The position numbers and the translations under genes were made by a program. Below, piece by piece: positions 55,460-63,853 of a stretch of DNA of 64,000 nt (positions are counted from its first letter, which is position 1; each line of letters starts with the position of its first letter). A model generated the notes under the pieces. It was not told the DNA's origin, ran no database searches, and saw only the letters and a list, made by a program, of their open reading frames with translations. Origin of the DNA: Pseudomonas sp. H1h (GTDB lineage: Bacteria; Pseudomonadota; Gammaproteobacteria; Pseudomonadales; Pseudomonadaceae); NCBI RefSeq assembly GCF_000633255.1, contig NZ_AYMJ01000003.1:62001-126000 (forward strand). Direction: 5' to 3'.

Positions 55460-55962
55460 TTGAGAATCCGCAAAGAAGGGCTGCTGATTTCGCCGTCGCT
55501 GAGCTGGCGTAACGCCTGACGCGCACGGGACAGGCGTGACATCACGGTGCCGGTGGGGACGTCGAGGATGTCGGCGACTTCCTTGTACGTCAGGCCTTCC
55601 ACCGAGACCATCAATAGCAGGGCACGCTGCTCGGTGGGCAGGCGATCGAAGGCTTGCAGGGTCGCTTGGGCGATCACCGTGCGCTCGGTCGACGGCTCGG
55701 CATCGTCGCGGCCGGTGAAGAACTCCAGCATCCGCGCATAACGGCGGGAACGGCGATGGGCATCGAGAAACTGCCGGTAGAGGATCGAGAACAGCCAGGC
55801 GCGTACGTCGCCGTCGGCACGTTTGCCACCCCAGCCGGACAGGGCCCGCTCAAGGCTGGCCTGCACCAGATCGTCGGCGCTGCTGCTGTTGCGGGTCAGT
55901 GACACGGCAAAGCGGCGCAATCTGGGAATGATTTCTCTCAACTGTTCGTCGAATTCGCTCAT
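55456..55962 (-). CDS. ECF-family RNA polymerase sigma factor
   Basis: A 168-residue sigma-70 family protein of the extracytoplasmic-function group. Region 2 reads FAVSLTRNSSSADDLVQASLERAL, and region 4 reads LPTEQRALLLMVSVEGLTYKEVADILDVPTGTVMSRLSRARQAL. It lacks regions 1 and 3. It is followed by an overlapping anti-sigma gene and is divergent from the catalase-like operon. A promoter-like sequence upstream has the same elements as one ahead of the catalase-like gene, suggesting autoregulation. Confidence 0.92.
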   Translation of the reverse strand: MSEFDEQLREIIPRLRRFAVSLTRNSSSADDLVQASLERALSGWGGKRADGDVRAWLFSILYRQFLDAHRRSRRYARMLEFFTGRDDAEPSTERTVIAQATLQAFDRLPTEQRALLLMVSVEGLTYKEVADILDVPTGTVMSRLSRARQALRQLSDGEISSPSLRILK

Positions 55963-55996
55963 GAAATTCTGCTAGTCACTACGCTGTGGACTAGGG

Positions 55997-56022
55997 AGAC
56001 GTCTACCGTTCGAGGTTATTCC
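55997..56022 (-). promoter_or_regulatory. Candidate ECF promoter of the sigma/anti-sigma operon
   Basis: On the minus strand: GGAATA, 15 bases, CGTCT, ending about 35 bases before the sigma start codon. The elements and spacing equal those facing the other way before the catalase-like gene. Confidence 0.6.
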
Positions 56023-56050
56023 ACGTTCGGAAAAATAAATACCGGGTCAT

Positions 56051-56076
56051 GGAATAAATCCTGCCGGGGTGCGTCT
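56051..56076 (+). promoter_or_regulatory. Candidate ECF promoter of the catalase/cytochrome b561 operon
   Basis: GGAATA, 15 bases, CGTCT, 44 bases before the start codon. The GGAA-type -35 and CGTC-type -10 are typical of ECF sigma factors. Confidence 0.6.
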
Positions 56077-56119
56077 TGCTGATTCTTCCTACTTGTGGCC
56101 GATGGCCCTGGAGTTGTTC

Positions 56120-57214
56120 ATGGTTGATCGCACTTCACCGCCGGGCAGGCCGCCGCGTCCGCCCTTGAGTGCCGCAAGCGCAGTGTTGCGCCTGACGGCC
56201 ATTGCCGTGGTGGTTGCCGCAGTGGCCGGGGCGTTTGCCTACGTGCACGGTAACCTTGACCCACAACGTCTGACGCCCAAGGCACTGGTCGATGTGCTGG
56301 AGAAAAACAACGGCGTGCATCCCGGGTTTCGTCGCAACCATGCCAAGGGCGTGTGCGTGATCGGGCATTTCGAGAGCAGCGGCGAAGCGCGGGCGTTTTC
56401 CTCCGCGCAGGTGTTCAACGAGCCGCAGACCCCGGTGGTCGGTCGTTTCGCACTGCCGGCGGGTAATCCTTACGCACCGGACAATAGCGTGCCGATCCGC
56501 AGCCTGGCATTGCGTTTCACCCAGGCCAACGGTCAGCAATGGCGCACCGGGATGAACAGTATGCCGGTGTTTCCGGTCGGCACGCCCGAGGCGTTCTATC
56601 AGTTGCAGCAGGCCCAATCGCCGGATCCGGCCACTGGCAAACCGGACCCGTCGAAGGTGCCAGCGTTCTTTGCCGCACACCCGGAGGCCGTGCCATTCCT
56701 GACTTGGGTGAAGACTGCCAAACCGTCGGCCAGCTATGCCACCGAAACCTACAACAGCGTGAATGCGTTCTATCTGGTCAACGCCAGTGGCCAGAAGCAG
56801 GCTGTGCGCTGGAGCGTCACGCCACTGGCGCGTGATGCCGCCGGAGCCACGGCGCCGGAGGGTGCGGATTTTCTCGAGAAGGATCTGGTGCAGCGTCTGG
56901 CGGAAGGGCCGTTGCGCTGGCAGTTGAACATCACCCTGGCCAATCCCGGTGATCCGGTGAACGACGCCAGCAAGACCTGGCCCGAGGGGCGCAAGGTGTT
57001 GAACGCCGGCACGCTGGTGCTGGAGAAGACTCAGCCGCAACTCAGCGGCGAATGCCGTGACATCAACTACGATCCGCTGGTGCTGCCGGCCGGTATCGAA
57101 GGCTCCGACGACCCATTGCTCGCCGCGCGTTCTGCCGGTTACGCCGATTCTTACCTGCGGCGTACCAGTGAAGTCAGCCAATTGCCCGCCGCCAAGCAGG
57201 AGGCTCGCCCATGA
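56120..57214 (+). CDS. Catalase-like haem peroxidase (SrpA family)
   Basis: A 364-residue protein of the small catalase-related group. A proline-rich cytosolic start is followed by one hydrophobic anchor (LTAIAVVVAAVAGAFAY), so the domain faces the periplasm. The distal-side histidine is in GVHPGFRRNHAKG, and the catalase-fold segments RSLALRFTQANGQQWRTGMNSMPVFPV and YNSVNAFYLVN are present. It lacks the C-terminal part of full catalases. The ATG has GGAG seven bases upstream. Its stop overlaps the next start (ATGA), a coupled two-gene unit with the b561 gene. Confidence 0.87.
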   Translation: MVDRTSPPGRPPRPPLSAASAVLRLTAIAVVVAAVAGAFAYVHGNLDPQRLTPKALVDVLEKNNGVHPGFRRNHAKGVCVIGHFESSGEARAFSSAQVFNEPQTPVVGRFALPAGNPYAPDNSVPIRSLALRFTQANGQQWRTGMNSMPVFPVGTPEAFYQLQQAQSPDPATGKPDPSKVPAFFAAHPEAVPFLTWVKTAKPSASYATETYNSVNAFYLVNASGQKQAVRWSVTPLARDAAGATAPEGADFLEKDLVQRLAEGPLRWQLNITLANPGDPVNDASKTWPEGRKVLNAGTLVLEKTQPQLSGECRDINYDPLVLPAGIEGSDDPLLAARSAGYADSYLRRTSEVSQLPAAKQEARP

Positions 57215-57756
57215 GCACGCAACCGACTCATTTTGCACTGCTGGCGCGGCTGCTGCACTGGCTGATGGCGCTGATGATTATCGCCATGTTGTTCATTGGC
57301 GCCGGCATGGTCACCTCCGTTTCGCAGCGGCATGAATGGCTGATTCACCTGCACAAACCGCTGGGCATCGCGATTCTGCTGCTGGTGGTCGTGCGCCTGT
57401 TTGTGCGGTTTTCCACCCGACAGCCGCCGTTACCTGCGGATCTGCCCGGCTGGCAGGTGATGGCGGCCAAGGCGTCGCATGTGTTGTTGTACGCGTTGAT
57501 GCTGGTGCTGCCGGTGCTCGGCTGGGCGATGATCAGTGCGTCAGGCGAGCCGGTGATGCTCAGCAGTACGTTGCAGTTGCCGTCGATCCTGCCGGCCGAT
57601 GCGCAGCTGTTTGCCGTGCTGCGCAAGGCGCATGGCTACCTGGCGTATCTGCTGTTTCTGACCGTGCTGTTGCACCTGGCGGCGGCGCTGTTCCATGGTT
57701 GGGTGCGCCGCGACGAGGTGCTCGACAGCATGCTGCGCGGTCGGGATCGCGACTAG
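57211..57756 (+). CDS. Cytochrome b561, partner of the catalase-like protein
   Basis: A 181-residue four-helix cytochrome b. Candidate haem ligands are His in LARLLHWLMAL, HLHKPLGI, AKASHVLLYAL and LLHLAAALFHGW. It overlaps the catalase-like gene by four bases. It plausibly passes electrons from the quinone pool to the periplasmic catalase-like protein, making a membrane-linked peroxidase. This coupling is inference from gene order. Confidence 0.9.
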   Translation: MSTQPTHFALLARLLHWLMALMIIAMLFIGAGMVTSVSQRHEWLIHLHKPLGIAILLLVVVRLFVRFSTRQPPLPADLPGWQVMAAKASHVLLYALMLVLPVLGWAMISASGEPVMLSSTLQLPSILPADAQLFAVLRKAHGYLAYLLFLTVLLHLAAALFHGWVRRDEVLDSMLRGRDRD

Positions 57757-58952
57757 CCTGCCTGGTTGGCGCACCGCTGCGGTGCGCCACTGTTCAGGGT
57801 CAGCCACCAGTAACCCAGCGCTATTGCATTGATACCGGCACCCAGCAGGCACACGCCGGTCCAGCCGGCCCACGCGTACAGCGCCGTCGAAATGAGCGAA
57901 CCCACTGCGCTGCCGATCGAATAAAACAGCATGTAGCCGGCGGTGAGGCGACTTTGTGCTTCGGGGCGCACGCTGTAGATCATGCTCTGGCTGGTGACGT
58001 GCACGGCCTGCAAGCCCAGATCGAGCGTGATCACGCCGAGCAACAGTGCCCACAGCGACGACTGAGTGAGGGCGATCGGCAGCCACGAAGCCAGCATCAG
58101 CAATAACGAAAGTCCACTGACCCATTGGCCAAGTCCCCGGTCGGCCAGATGTCCGGCGCGTGCCGCAGCCAGTGCTCCAGCGGCACCGGCCAAGCCGAAC
58201 AAACCGATTTCACTGTGGGACAACGACAGCGGCGGCGCGGCCAGCGGCAGCACCATCGGCGTCCATAAGACCATGGCGCTGGCGAAGGTCAGCAAGGCGA
58301 GTATCGCCCGTTGTCGCAGCACCGGCTCTTGCCTGAACAGGCTGAACACCGAAGTGATCAGCGCGCCGTAGCCGCTGGCCGGCTGCGCGGACTCATCCTT
58401 AGGCAAGACGCGCAACAGCAACAGCGCCATCAGCAGCGTCAGCCCTGCCGACAGCATGTAGATCGCCCGCCACCCGGCCAGGTCAGCCATGGCCCCGGCC
58501 ACAGTACGCGCGAGCAGGATACCGACGACGATGCCGCTGGTGACGACCCCGACGACCCGGCCACGTTGCGCCGGGAGGGCCAATGTCGCGGCGTAGGCGA
58601 CCAAAACCTGCGTTACCACCGCGAGCAGGCCGGTCAGGGTCATGCCGAGCAGTAGCCACACGCTGCTGGGGGCCAGCGCGATCAGCAGCAGGGCGGCTGC
58701 CGAGAGCAGGGTCTGGGTGACGATCAGCCGTCGTCGGTTGAGCAGGTCGCCGAGCGGCACCAACAACACCAGACCGATGCCATAGCCGATCTGCGTCAGG
58801 GTGATGACGATGCCGATGGTTGCCGGCGACATGGCAAATGCCTCGGCCATGGCGTCCAGCAGCGGCTGCGCGTAATACACGTTGCCCACGGCCAGACCGC
58901 AGGCAACGGCGAACAGCAGCACCACGCTGCTTTTGAGCGATTGAGGTTGCAT
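57753..58952 (-). CDS. MFS transporter, DHA1 type (YnfM-like)
   Basis: A 399-residue, 12-helix permease. It contains GNVYYAQPLLDAMAEAF after helix 1, characteristic of a subgroup near YnfM/bicyclomycin-type exporters, motif A as GDLLNRRRLIV, and LQAVHVTSQSMIYSVRPEAQSRL in the second half. The start is at MQPQSLKSS with AGGA nearby; a TTG eight codons earlier is less likely. It converges on the cytochrome b561 gene with four bases of overlap. The substrate is unknown. Confidence 0.85.
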   Translation of the reverse strand: MQPQSLKSSVVLLFAVACGLAVGNVYYAQPLLDAMAEAFAMSPATIGIVITLTQIGYGIGLVLLVPLGDLLNRRRLIVTQTLLSAAALLLIALAPSSVWLLLGMTLTGLLAVVTQVLVAYAATLALPAQRGRVVGVVTSGIVVGILLARTVAGAMADLAGWRAIYMLSAGLTLLMALLLLRVLPKDESAQPASGYGALITSVFSLFRQEPVLRQRAILALLTFASAMVLWTPMVLPLAAPPLSLSHSEIGLFGLAGAAGALAAARAGHLADRGLGQWVSGLSLLLMLASWLPIALTQSSLWALLLGVITLDLGLQAVHVTSQSMIYSVRPEAQSRLTAGYMLFYSIGSAVGSLISTALYAWAGWTGVCLLGAGINAIALGYWWLTLNSGAPQRCANQAG

Positions 58953-59052
58953 GTCCTGATTCCTTTTCGGTTTCAAAATAAAACCAGAATCACGGTAAGT
59001 ATTCTTGTTTTAATTTGCAACCTTGTTGGTCGTGGCGTTTGATTGCGCAAAA

Positions 59053-59082
59053 AAAAGATCGCAGACACAGCTGCGATCTTTT
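59053..59082 (-). terminator. Terminator of the M14 carboxypeptidase gene
   Basis: A 12-base-pair stem (AAAAGATCGCAG / CTGCGATCTTTT). Read on the minus strand it is followed by further T residues, 20 bases after the gene. Confidence 0.88.
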
Positions 59083-59101
59083 GGGTGTGGCGGGGGAGGG
59101 A

Positions 59102-60253
59102 TCAGCGCAGGGTATCGACCATGTCGGCGATGGTGGTCAGTACGTCTTTGCCCAATTGTTTAGAGCGCTTGCCCGACCAGCCAGTGAGCGGATTCGGCGC
59201 GTCATCGTGGTCCTTGAACGGCATTTCCAGAGTCAGCGACAGGCAGTCGTATTTCTCGCCAACGCTGTTGCACGCCAGGGTCATGTTGGCCTGGCCCGGT
59301 TCGTCGCGGGTGTAGCCGTATTTGGTCTGGAAGTCTTTGGTGGTGTGCTTGAGGTGCGTGCGGAAATGCTCTTCGAGCTTCTCGATACGCGGCGTGTACC
59401 CCGGGTTGCCTTCGCAACCGGCAGTGAACACGTGGGGGATTTCCTCGTCTCCGTGTACGTCGAGGAACAGATCGACGCCGTACTTTTCCATCTGCTGCTG
59501 TACGAAAAGGACTTCAGGGCTGATGTCCTGACTGGCGCTTTGCCAGGCGCGGTTCAAGTCCTGACCCATGGCGTTGGTACGCAGGTGGCCGTGGAAGGCA
59601 CCGTCCGGGTTCATGTTCGGCACCAGATACAGGTCGGCACTGGCCAGCAGTTTGTTCAGCACCGGGTCTTCGTGGCGTTCCAGACGCTCGATTACGCCTT
59701 CCATGAACCATTCGGCCATGTGCTCGCCCGGGTGCTGTTGCGCGATGATCCAGACTTTACGCTGGCCCTCGGCGCCGCTGCCCTTGCGCAGCAACTGAAT
59801 GTCACGACCTTCGACGCTTTTGCCGGTGGCCAGCAGTTCAGTGCCGGCCTTGGTCAGCGCCTGTTCGATCAGCCAGTCATGACGGCCACGGCTGTAGGGT
59901 TCGAAGTAGGCGAACCAGGCGTGGGTCTGCTCGGCTTCGAGGCAAAAGCGCAGGCTATCGCCTTCGAAACTGGTAGGAATGCGGAACCAGTTGACGTGGT
60001 CGTAGGAAGCAACGGCCTGATAGCCGGTCCAGGCTTTGTTATAGGAGGATTGGCTGGCGTTGACCAAGCGAAACCAGTGCTCTTGATGAACATGCAGGCC
60101 GCTGGCCTTGAAGTGAAACCACTGAAAATGCGCGCTGCGGGTATCCGGACGGATGGCCAGAACCGGGTTGAGCGGATTGGAGATGTCGATGACTTGAATG
60201 TTGCCGCTGTCGAAGTTGGCGCTGATGTCGAACGAAGATTTGGCCACGGTCAT
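59102..60253 (-). CDS. M14-family zinc carboxypeptidase (cytosolic carboxypeptidase-like)
   Basis: A 383-residue protein. Residues 1-130 are a beta-rich N-terminal domain (DSGNIQVIDI, HFQWFHFKASG) typical of the cytosolic carboxypeptidase (CCP) subgroup. The peptidase part has the zinc motif QQHPGEHMAEWF and the second His in LFLDVHGDEEIPH; NPDGAFHGHLRTNAMGQDLNR is the substrate-binding Asn-Arg block, and the catalytic Glu is probably in SLTLEMPF. No signal peptide is seen. In eukaryotes CCPs trim glutamate chains; the bacterial substrate is unknown. Confidence 0.9.
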   Translation of the reverse strand: MTVAKSSFDISANFDSGNIQVIDISNPLNPVLAIRPDTRSAHFQWFHFKASGLHVHQEHWFRLVNASQSSYNKAWTGYQAVASYDHVNWFRIPTSFEGDSLRFCLEAEQTHAWFAYFEPYSRGRHDWLIEQALTKAGTELLATGKSVEGRDIQLLRKGSGAEGQRKVWIIAQQHPGEHMAEWFMEGVIERLERHEDPVLNKLLASADLYLVPNMNPDGAFHGHLRTNAMGQDLNRAWQSASQDISPEVLFVQQQMEKYGVDLFLDVHGDEEIPHVFTAGCEGNPGYTPRIEKLEEHFRTHLKHTTKDFQTKYGYTRDEPGQANMTLACNSVGEKYDCLSLTLEMPFKDHDDAPNPLTGWSGKRSKQLGKDVLTTIADMVDTLR

Positions 60254-60516
60254 AATCGGTTCCTGAATATGATTTTTATGGCGGCTACTTTACACGCAAG
60301 ACTGGGGGGAAACCGAGGGAAATTGCGGGGTTGCGGTGGGGGGCGTCTTCCATGACGCGCAAGCAGCTTAGAGACTGTGCGATTGATTCTCAAGTGCTAA
60401 TTGTCATTAGTTTGCCCCAATCTGGCCGGGCTTCGCTTGCCAAGCGATATTCTTTTGATATTATCCGCGCCATCGAATTTGCAGCACCTAAAGACTTCAT
60501 TAGCCTGAAGCCATAA
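60254..60516. other. Gene-free region upstream of the carboxypeptidase and beyond prrF
   Basis: No convincing gene. The left part should hold the carboxypeptidase promoter. A small GCCCGAAAACGGGC hairpin at 60517-60530 beyond it may back up the prrF terminator. Confidence 0.45.
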
Positions 60517-60531
60517 GCCCGAAAACGGGCA

Positions 60532-60643
60532 AAAAAAAGACCCGGCAAAAAGCCGGGTCAAAAACCGTGATTAGCCTGATGAGGAGATAGTCCAGAAGAC
60601 CGACCTAAGGTCTCTGGTCCATCGACTGATCTCGCGACCAGCT
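60532..60643 (-). ncRNA. prrF: PrrF-type iron-responsive small RNA
   Basis: Predicted transcript of about 112 nucleotides. It starts near AGCTGGTCGCGAG, contains the conserved antisense core CTCATCAGGCTAATCACGG, and ends at the stem GACCCGGC / GCCGGGTC with a T8 tail. This matches my recollection of the P. aeruginosa PrrF RNAs in length and core. PrrF represses iron-containing proteins (superoxide dismutase, succinate dehydrogenase, aconitase) when iron is short. Only one copy is here; in P. aeruginosa two are tandem. Confidence 0.88.
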
Positions 60644-60647
60644 GCTT

Positions 60648-60678
60648 GCAATAATAATCATTATCATTTGCAAGTCAA
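60648..60678 (-). promoter_or_regulatory. Fur box and promoter of prrF
   Basis: Minus-strand -35 TTGACT and -10 TATTAT are spaced by 16 bases. Between and over them lies AAATGATAATGATTATTATT, close to the Fur consensus GATAATGATAATCATTATC. Fur with iron should block the promoter. Confidence 0.85.
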
Positions 60679-60734
60679 ATGTTTTTATCTGTGCGATGGG
60701 GAAATTCTTTCCTGTCCGTCTGTTTCCGTGTTCT

Positions 60735-61073
60735 TCAGAGCTGTTCGCCATCAATTGAATGGTCGACCATCGCTCGTGCCATATCCACCATGTGCACCAC
60801 CGAAAATGCCAGGTCACGACTCGCGCCCTGCAGGTTTTCTGCTGCCTTGAAGGCGGTGGCGGCTGCACAACGCAACAGGTCGGAGGCATGCACCAGAGCC
60901 TCTTCGCCACTGAGATGACGTTTTACATCGAAAAAACGCTCCTCGACCTCGGGTTCTGACACAGCCGGTTTCAAGTAATAATCCAGCGCCCGCTGTGCTG
61001 CCGCGTTGCCTTGAGGGGAGGTGAACGTGGTGTCCATCTGCAGATCGGGCAAGTCTTTGCTGCTGATATTCAT
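60735..61073 (-). CDS. DUF6124 family protein
   Basis: A 112-residue soluble, all-helical protein of a Pseudomonas-restricted family (DUF6124). The C-terminal part has ASDLLRCAAATAFKAAENLQGASRDLAFSVVHMVDMARAMVD, the family's four-helix region. Function unknown. AAGGAGTG precedes the ATG. It lies on the same strand just upstream of the prrF promoter, with no visible terminator between, so some read-through into prrF is possible. Confidence 0.78.
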   Translation of the reverse strand: MNISSKDLPDLQMDTTFTSPQGNAAAQRALDYYLKPAVSEPEVEERFFDVKRHLSGEEALVHASDLLRCAAATAFKAAENLQGASRDLAFSVVHMVDMARAMVDHSIDGEQL

Positions 61074-61203
61074 GATGAAAGGTCACTCCTTGTTCGATTG
61101 AAAATCCGTGCTTTCAGAATAGTACGGTACGTAGTTGTGACCAGAATTTAAATACTACAATATGTGTTTTGCTGGCCGAAGGCGTCCACGTAAGGTGCCC
61201 CAC

Positions 61204-61863
61204 ATGGATAAATGGATTGAGTTGGTCAAGGCCAAGATGAGTGAGCTCAAAATCACTCAAACAGAGCTCGGAGAGCGCGTCGGCATGTCCCAGGGCGGCA
61301 TCGGCCATTGGCTGAACAAGCGTCGCGAACCGGGCATCACCCAAATGAACCGAGTGTTGCAGGCGCTGGGGATGGAGTTCCTCGAAGTGGTGCTGGTGAT
61401 CCGTGAACCGCAGGAAGCGGCGGATGACGAAATGCCACTGGCGCAGAAGTACAACCCGTACTTTCGCTACCCGGTCAGCGATTGGCGCACCTCGTGCGAA
61501 ACACGCGAAAGTGCAGCCACGGCTTATGCCCCGGCGCAGGACAAGCAACGCTTCGAATTGACGGATTATCACGCCCGTGGTGCGGCGTTCTGGCTGACAG
61601 TGGCGGGGGATTCGATGACCGCACCCACCGGCCAGAGCATTGCCGAAGGCATGCTGATCCTGGTGGACCCGGAAGTGGAGGCGGTGCCTGGCAAACTGGT
61701 GATTGCCCAGTGGCAGGACAGTGAAGAAGCGATCTTCCGCAAACTGGACGAAGAGGGCGGCCAGCGTTACCTGGTACCGCTCAATCCGACCTGGCCGAAA
61801 GCCCTGTTCACCGACGAGTGTCGAATTATCGGCGTAGTGGTTCAGGCAACGGCGCGTTTCTAG
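61204..61863 (+). CDS. XRE/S24-type (CI/LexA-like) repressor
   Basis: A 219-residue regulator. Residues 15-55 are a helix-turn-helix (ITQTELGERVGMSQGGIGHWLNKRREPG), and the C-terminal half is an S24 peptidase domain with Ser137 in AGDSMTAPTG and Lys180 in IFRKLDE, spaced as in lambda CI. I find no Ala-Gly cleavage site in the linker at the expected distance, so self-cleavage is uncertain. It resembles prophage or pyocin repressors (PrtR-like), yet no phage gene is nearby. The start is at MDKWIE, with AAGGTG upstream. Confidence 0.85.
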   Translation: MDKWIELVKAKMSELKITQTELGERVGMSQGGIGHWLNKRREPGITQMNRVLQALGMEFLEVVLVIREPQEAADDEMPLAQKYNPYFRYPVSDWRTSCETRESAATAYAPAQDKQRFELTDYHARGAAFWLTVAGDSMTAPTGQSIAEGMLILVDPEVEAVPGKLVIAQWQDSEEAIFRKLDEEGGQRYLVPLNPTWPKALFTDECRIIGVVVQATARF

Positions 61864-61903
61864 TCAGATCGATCCTCGCCCGGCGTAGGATCGATCTGCC
61901 CAT

Positions 61904-63853
61904 TTACACGACTTCCAGTTCAACCAAGGCGCTGCCTTCGCCAACCATTTCGCCTTCCTGGCAATACAGCGCCTTGATCACTCCCGCATGGGGCGCACGG
62001 ATGCTGTGCTCCATCTTCATCGCCTCCAGTACCACCAGTTGCGCGCCGGCCTCGACCGCTTGCCCGGCCTCCACCAACACCCGCACGATGCTGCCGTTCA
62101 TCGGTGCAGTCAGCCCGCCCTGATGGCTATGGCTCGCGTCTACGGCGCTGATCGGGTCGTAGACCTCAATGCGGCGCAACTCGCCGTCCCATTGCAGATA
62201 CAGTGAATCGCCTTGGCGAAGGGTGCGCAAAGTACGGCGCACGCCATCGTGCTCGACCACCAGTGCTTCATCCGACAGTTTGGCGTTGCCGGCGCTGCCC
62301 AAGGTCAGCGCTCGATCTTGACCTTCACAGCTCAAGTGCAAGGTGATTTCCGCCGGCAGCCCCGCGCGCAAACCATTGTTCAATGCCCATGGCGAGCCCA
62401 GGTCGTCCGCTCGCACCGCGCCCGGCAGACTCTGCGCGAAAGCCTGGGCTGCGGCATTCCAGAAGTCGTCGCTGAGCGCGCGTGGTGCCGGCAACAGCTG
62501 CTCCTGATAACGCGGAATAAAGCCGGTATCCAGCTCCGCCGCTGCAAAGGCCGGGTGCGCGATGATTCGCCGCAGGAAGTTGATGTTGGTCTTCAAACCG
62601 CCAATCGCGAACTCGTCGAGCATGCTCAACAGCCGCAGCCGCGCCTGCTCGCGATCCTCGCCCCAGGCGATCAGCTTGCCAAGCATCGGGTCGTAGAACG
62701 GCGAAATCTCGTCACCTTCTTCAACCCCGCTATCAACCCGTCGCCCCGGGCCGGCAGCCGATTCGCGGTACAACGCCAGGCGCCCGGTGGCTGGCAGGAA
62801 ATCATTCGACGGGTCTTCAGCATACAGCCGCACTTCAATCGCGTGACCGTTGAGCGGCACTTGATCCTGAGTGATCGGCAACGCTTCACCGCGTGCCACG
62901 CGAATCTGCCACGCCACCAGATCGAGGCCGGTAATCGCTTCGGTCACCGGGTGCTCGACCTGCAACCGGGTGTTCATTTCCATGAAGAAGAATTCGCCAC
63001 GGGCGTCGAGCAGAAACTCCACGGTACCGGCACCGACATAACCGATCGCCTGCGCCGAACGCACCGCCGCTTCGCCCATGGCACGGCGCAGCGCTGGGGT
63101 CAGGCCCGGCGCCGGTGCCTCTTCGACGACTTTCTGATGGCGGCGCTGGATCGAGCAATCACGCTCGTTGAGGTACAGGCAGTTGCCGTGCTGATCGGCG
63201 AACACCTGGATTTCCACGTGACGTGGTTTGAGCAGGTATTTCTCCACCAGCATCCGCGAGTCACCGAACGATGATTGCGCCTCACGCTGGGCCGAGGCCA
63301 GGGCTTCAGCCAGTTGGCTGACGTCCTCGACCACTTTCATGCCCTTGCCGCCGCCACCGGCAGTGGCCTTGAGCAGTACCGGATAGCCAATGCGCTCACA
63401 GGCATCGCGGAAGGTTTCCAGATCCTGCGCCTCGCCGTGATAGCCCGGCACCAGCGGCACGCCAGCGGTTTCCATCAAGGCTTTGGCGGCAGACTTGCTG
63501 CCCATGGCGTCGATGGCCGAGGCGGGCGGGCCGAGGAAAATCAGTCCGGCCTGCTCAATGGCGCGGGCGAATCCGGCGTTCTCGGAGAGAAAGCCGTAGC
63601 CCGGATGAATCGCCTGCGCGCCGCTGGCCTTGGCCGCCGCGATCAGTTTGTCGATTTGCAGATAGCTGTCCGCCGCTTTGCTGCCGCCCAGGTCGATGCG
63701 GATATCCGCTTCCCGGCTGTGCCGCGCTTCGCGGTCGGTGGCGCTGTGCACGGCGACGGTGGTCAGGCCCAGTGCCTTGGCGGTACGCATGACCCGGCAC
63801 GCGATTTCGCCACGGTTGGCCACCAGCAGGGTGGTGAGAACAGGTGCGCTCAT
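61904..63853 (-). CDS. liuD: Methylcrotonyl-CoA carboxylase biotin-containing alpha subunit LiuD
   Basis: A 649-residue acyl-CoA carboxylase subunit for leucine/isovalerate catabolism. It has the biotin carboxylase domain (LLVANRGEIACRVMRTAK, ATP-grasp loop KATAGGGGKGMK, MNTRLQVEHPVTE) and the C-terminal biotinyl domain with EAMKME. Identity as LiuD rather than another carboxylase rests on the overlapping liuC gene upstream. Its ATG overlaps the liuC stop (TGATG), and AAGGAG lies within the end of liuC. Confidence 0.9.
   Translation of the reverse strand: MSAPVLTTLLVANRGEIACRVMRTAKALGLTTVAVHSATDREARHSREADIRIDLGGSKAADSYLQIDKLIAAAKASGAQAIHPGYGFLSENAGFARAIEQAGLIFLGPPASAIDAMGSKSAAKALMETAGVPLVPGYHGEAQDLETFRDACERIGYPVLLKATAGGGGKGMKVVEDVSQLAEALASAQREAQSSFGDSRMLVEKYLLKPRHVEIQVFADQHGNCLYLNERDCSIQRRHQKVVEEAPAPGLTPALRRAMGEAAVRSAQAIGYVGAGTVEFLLDARGEFFFMEMNTRLQVEHPVTEAITGLDLVAWQIRVARGEALPITQDQVPLNGHAIEVRLYAEDPSNDFLPATGRLALYRESAAGPGRRVDSGVEEGDEISPFYDPMLGKLIAWGEDREQARLRLLSMLDEFAIGGLKTNINFLRRIIAHPAFAAAELDTGFIPRYQEQLLPAPRALSDDFWNAAAQAFAQSLPGAVRADDLGSPWALNNGLRAGLPAEITLHLSCEGQDRALTLGSAGNAKLSDEALVVEHDGVRRTLRTLRQGDSLYLQWDGELRRIEVYDPISAVDASHSHQGGLTAPMNGSIVRVLVEAGQAVEAGAQLVVLEAMKMEHSIRAPHAGVIKALYCQEGEMVGEGSALVELEVV

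Noticed and set aside
60331..60516. Possible 61-residue gene between the carboxypeptidase and prrF
   Set aside because: No ribosome binding site, no conserved-looking features, and the region is better explained as promoter and untranslated sequence.
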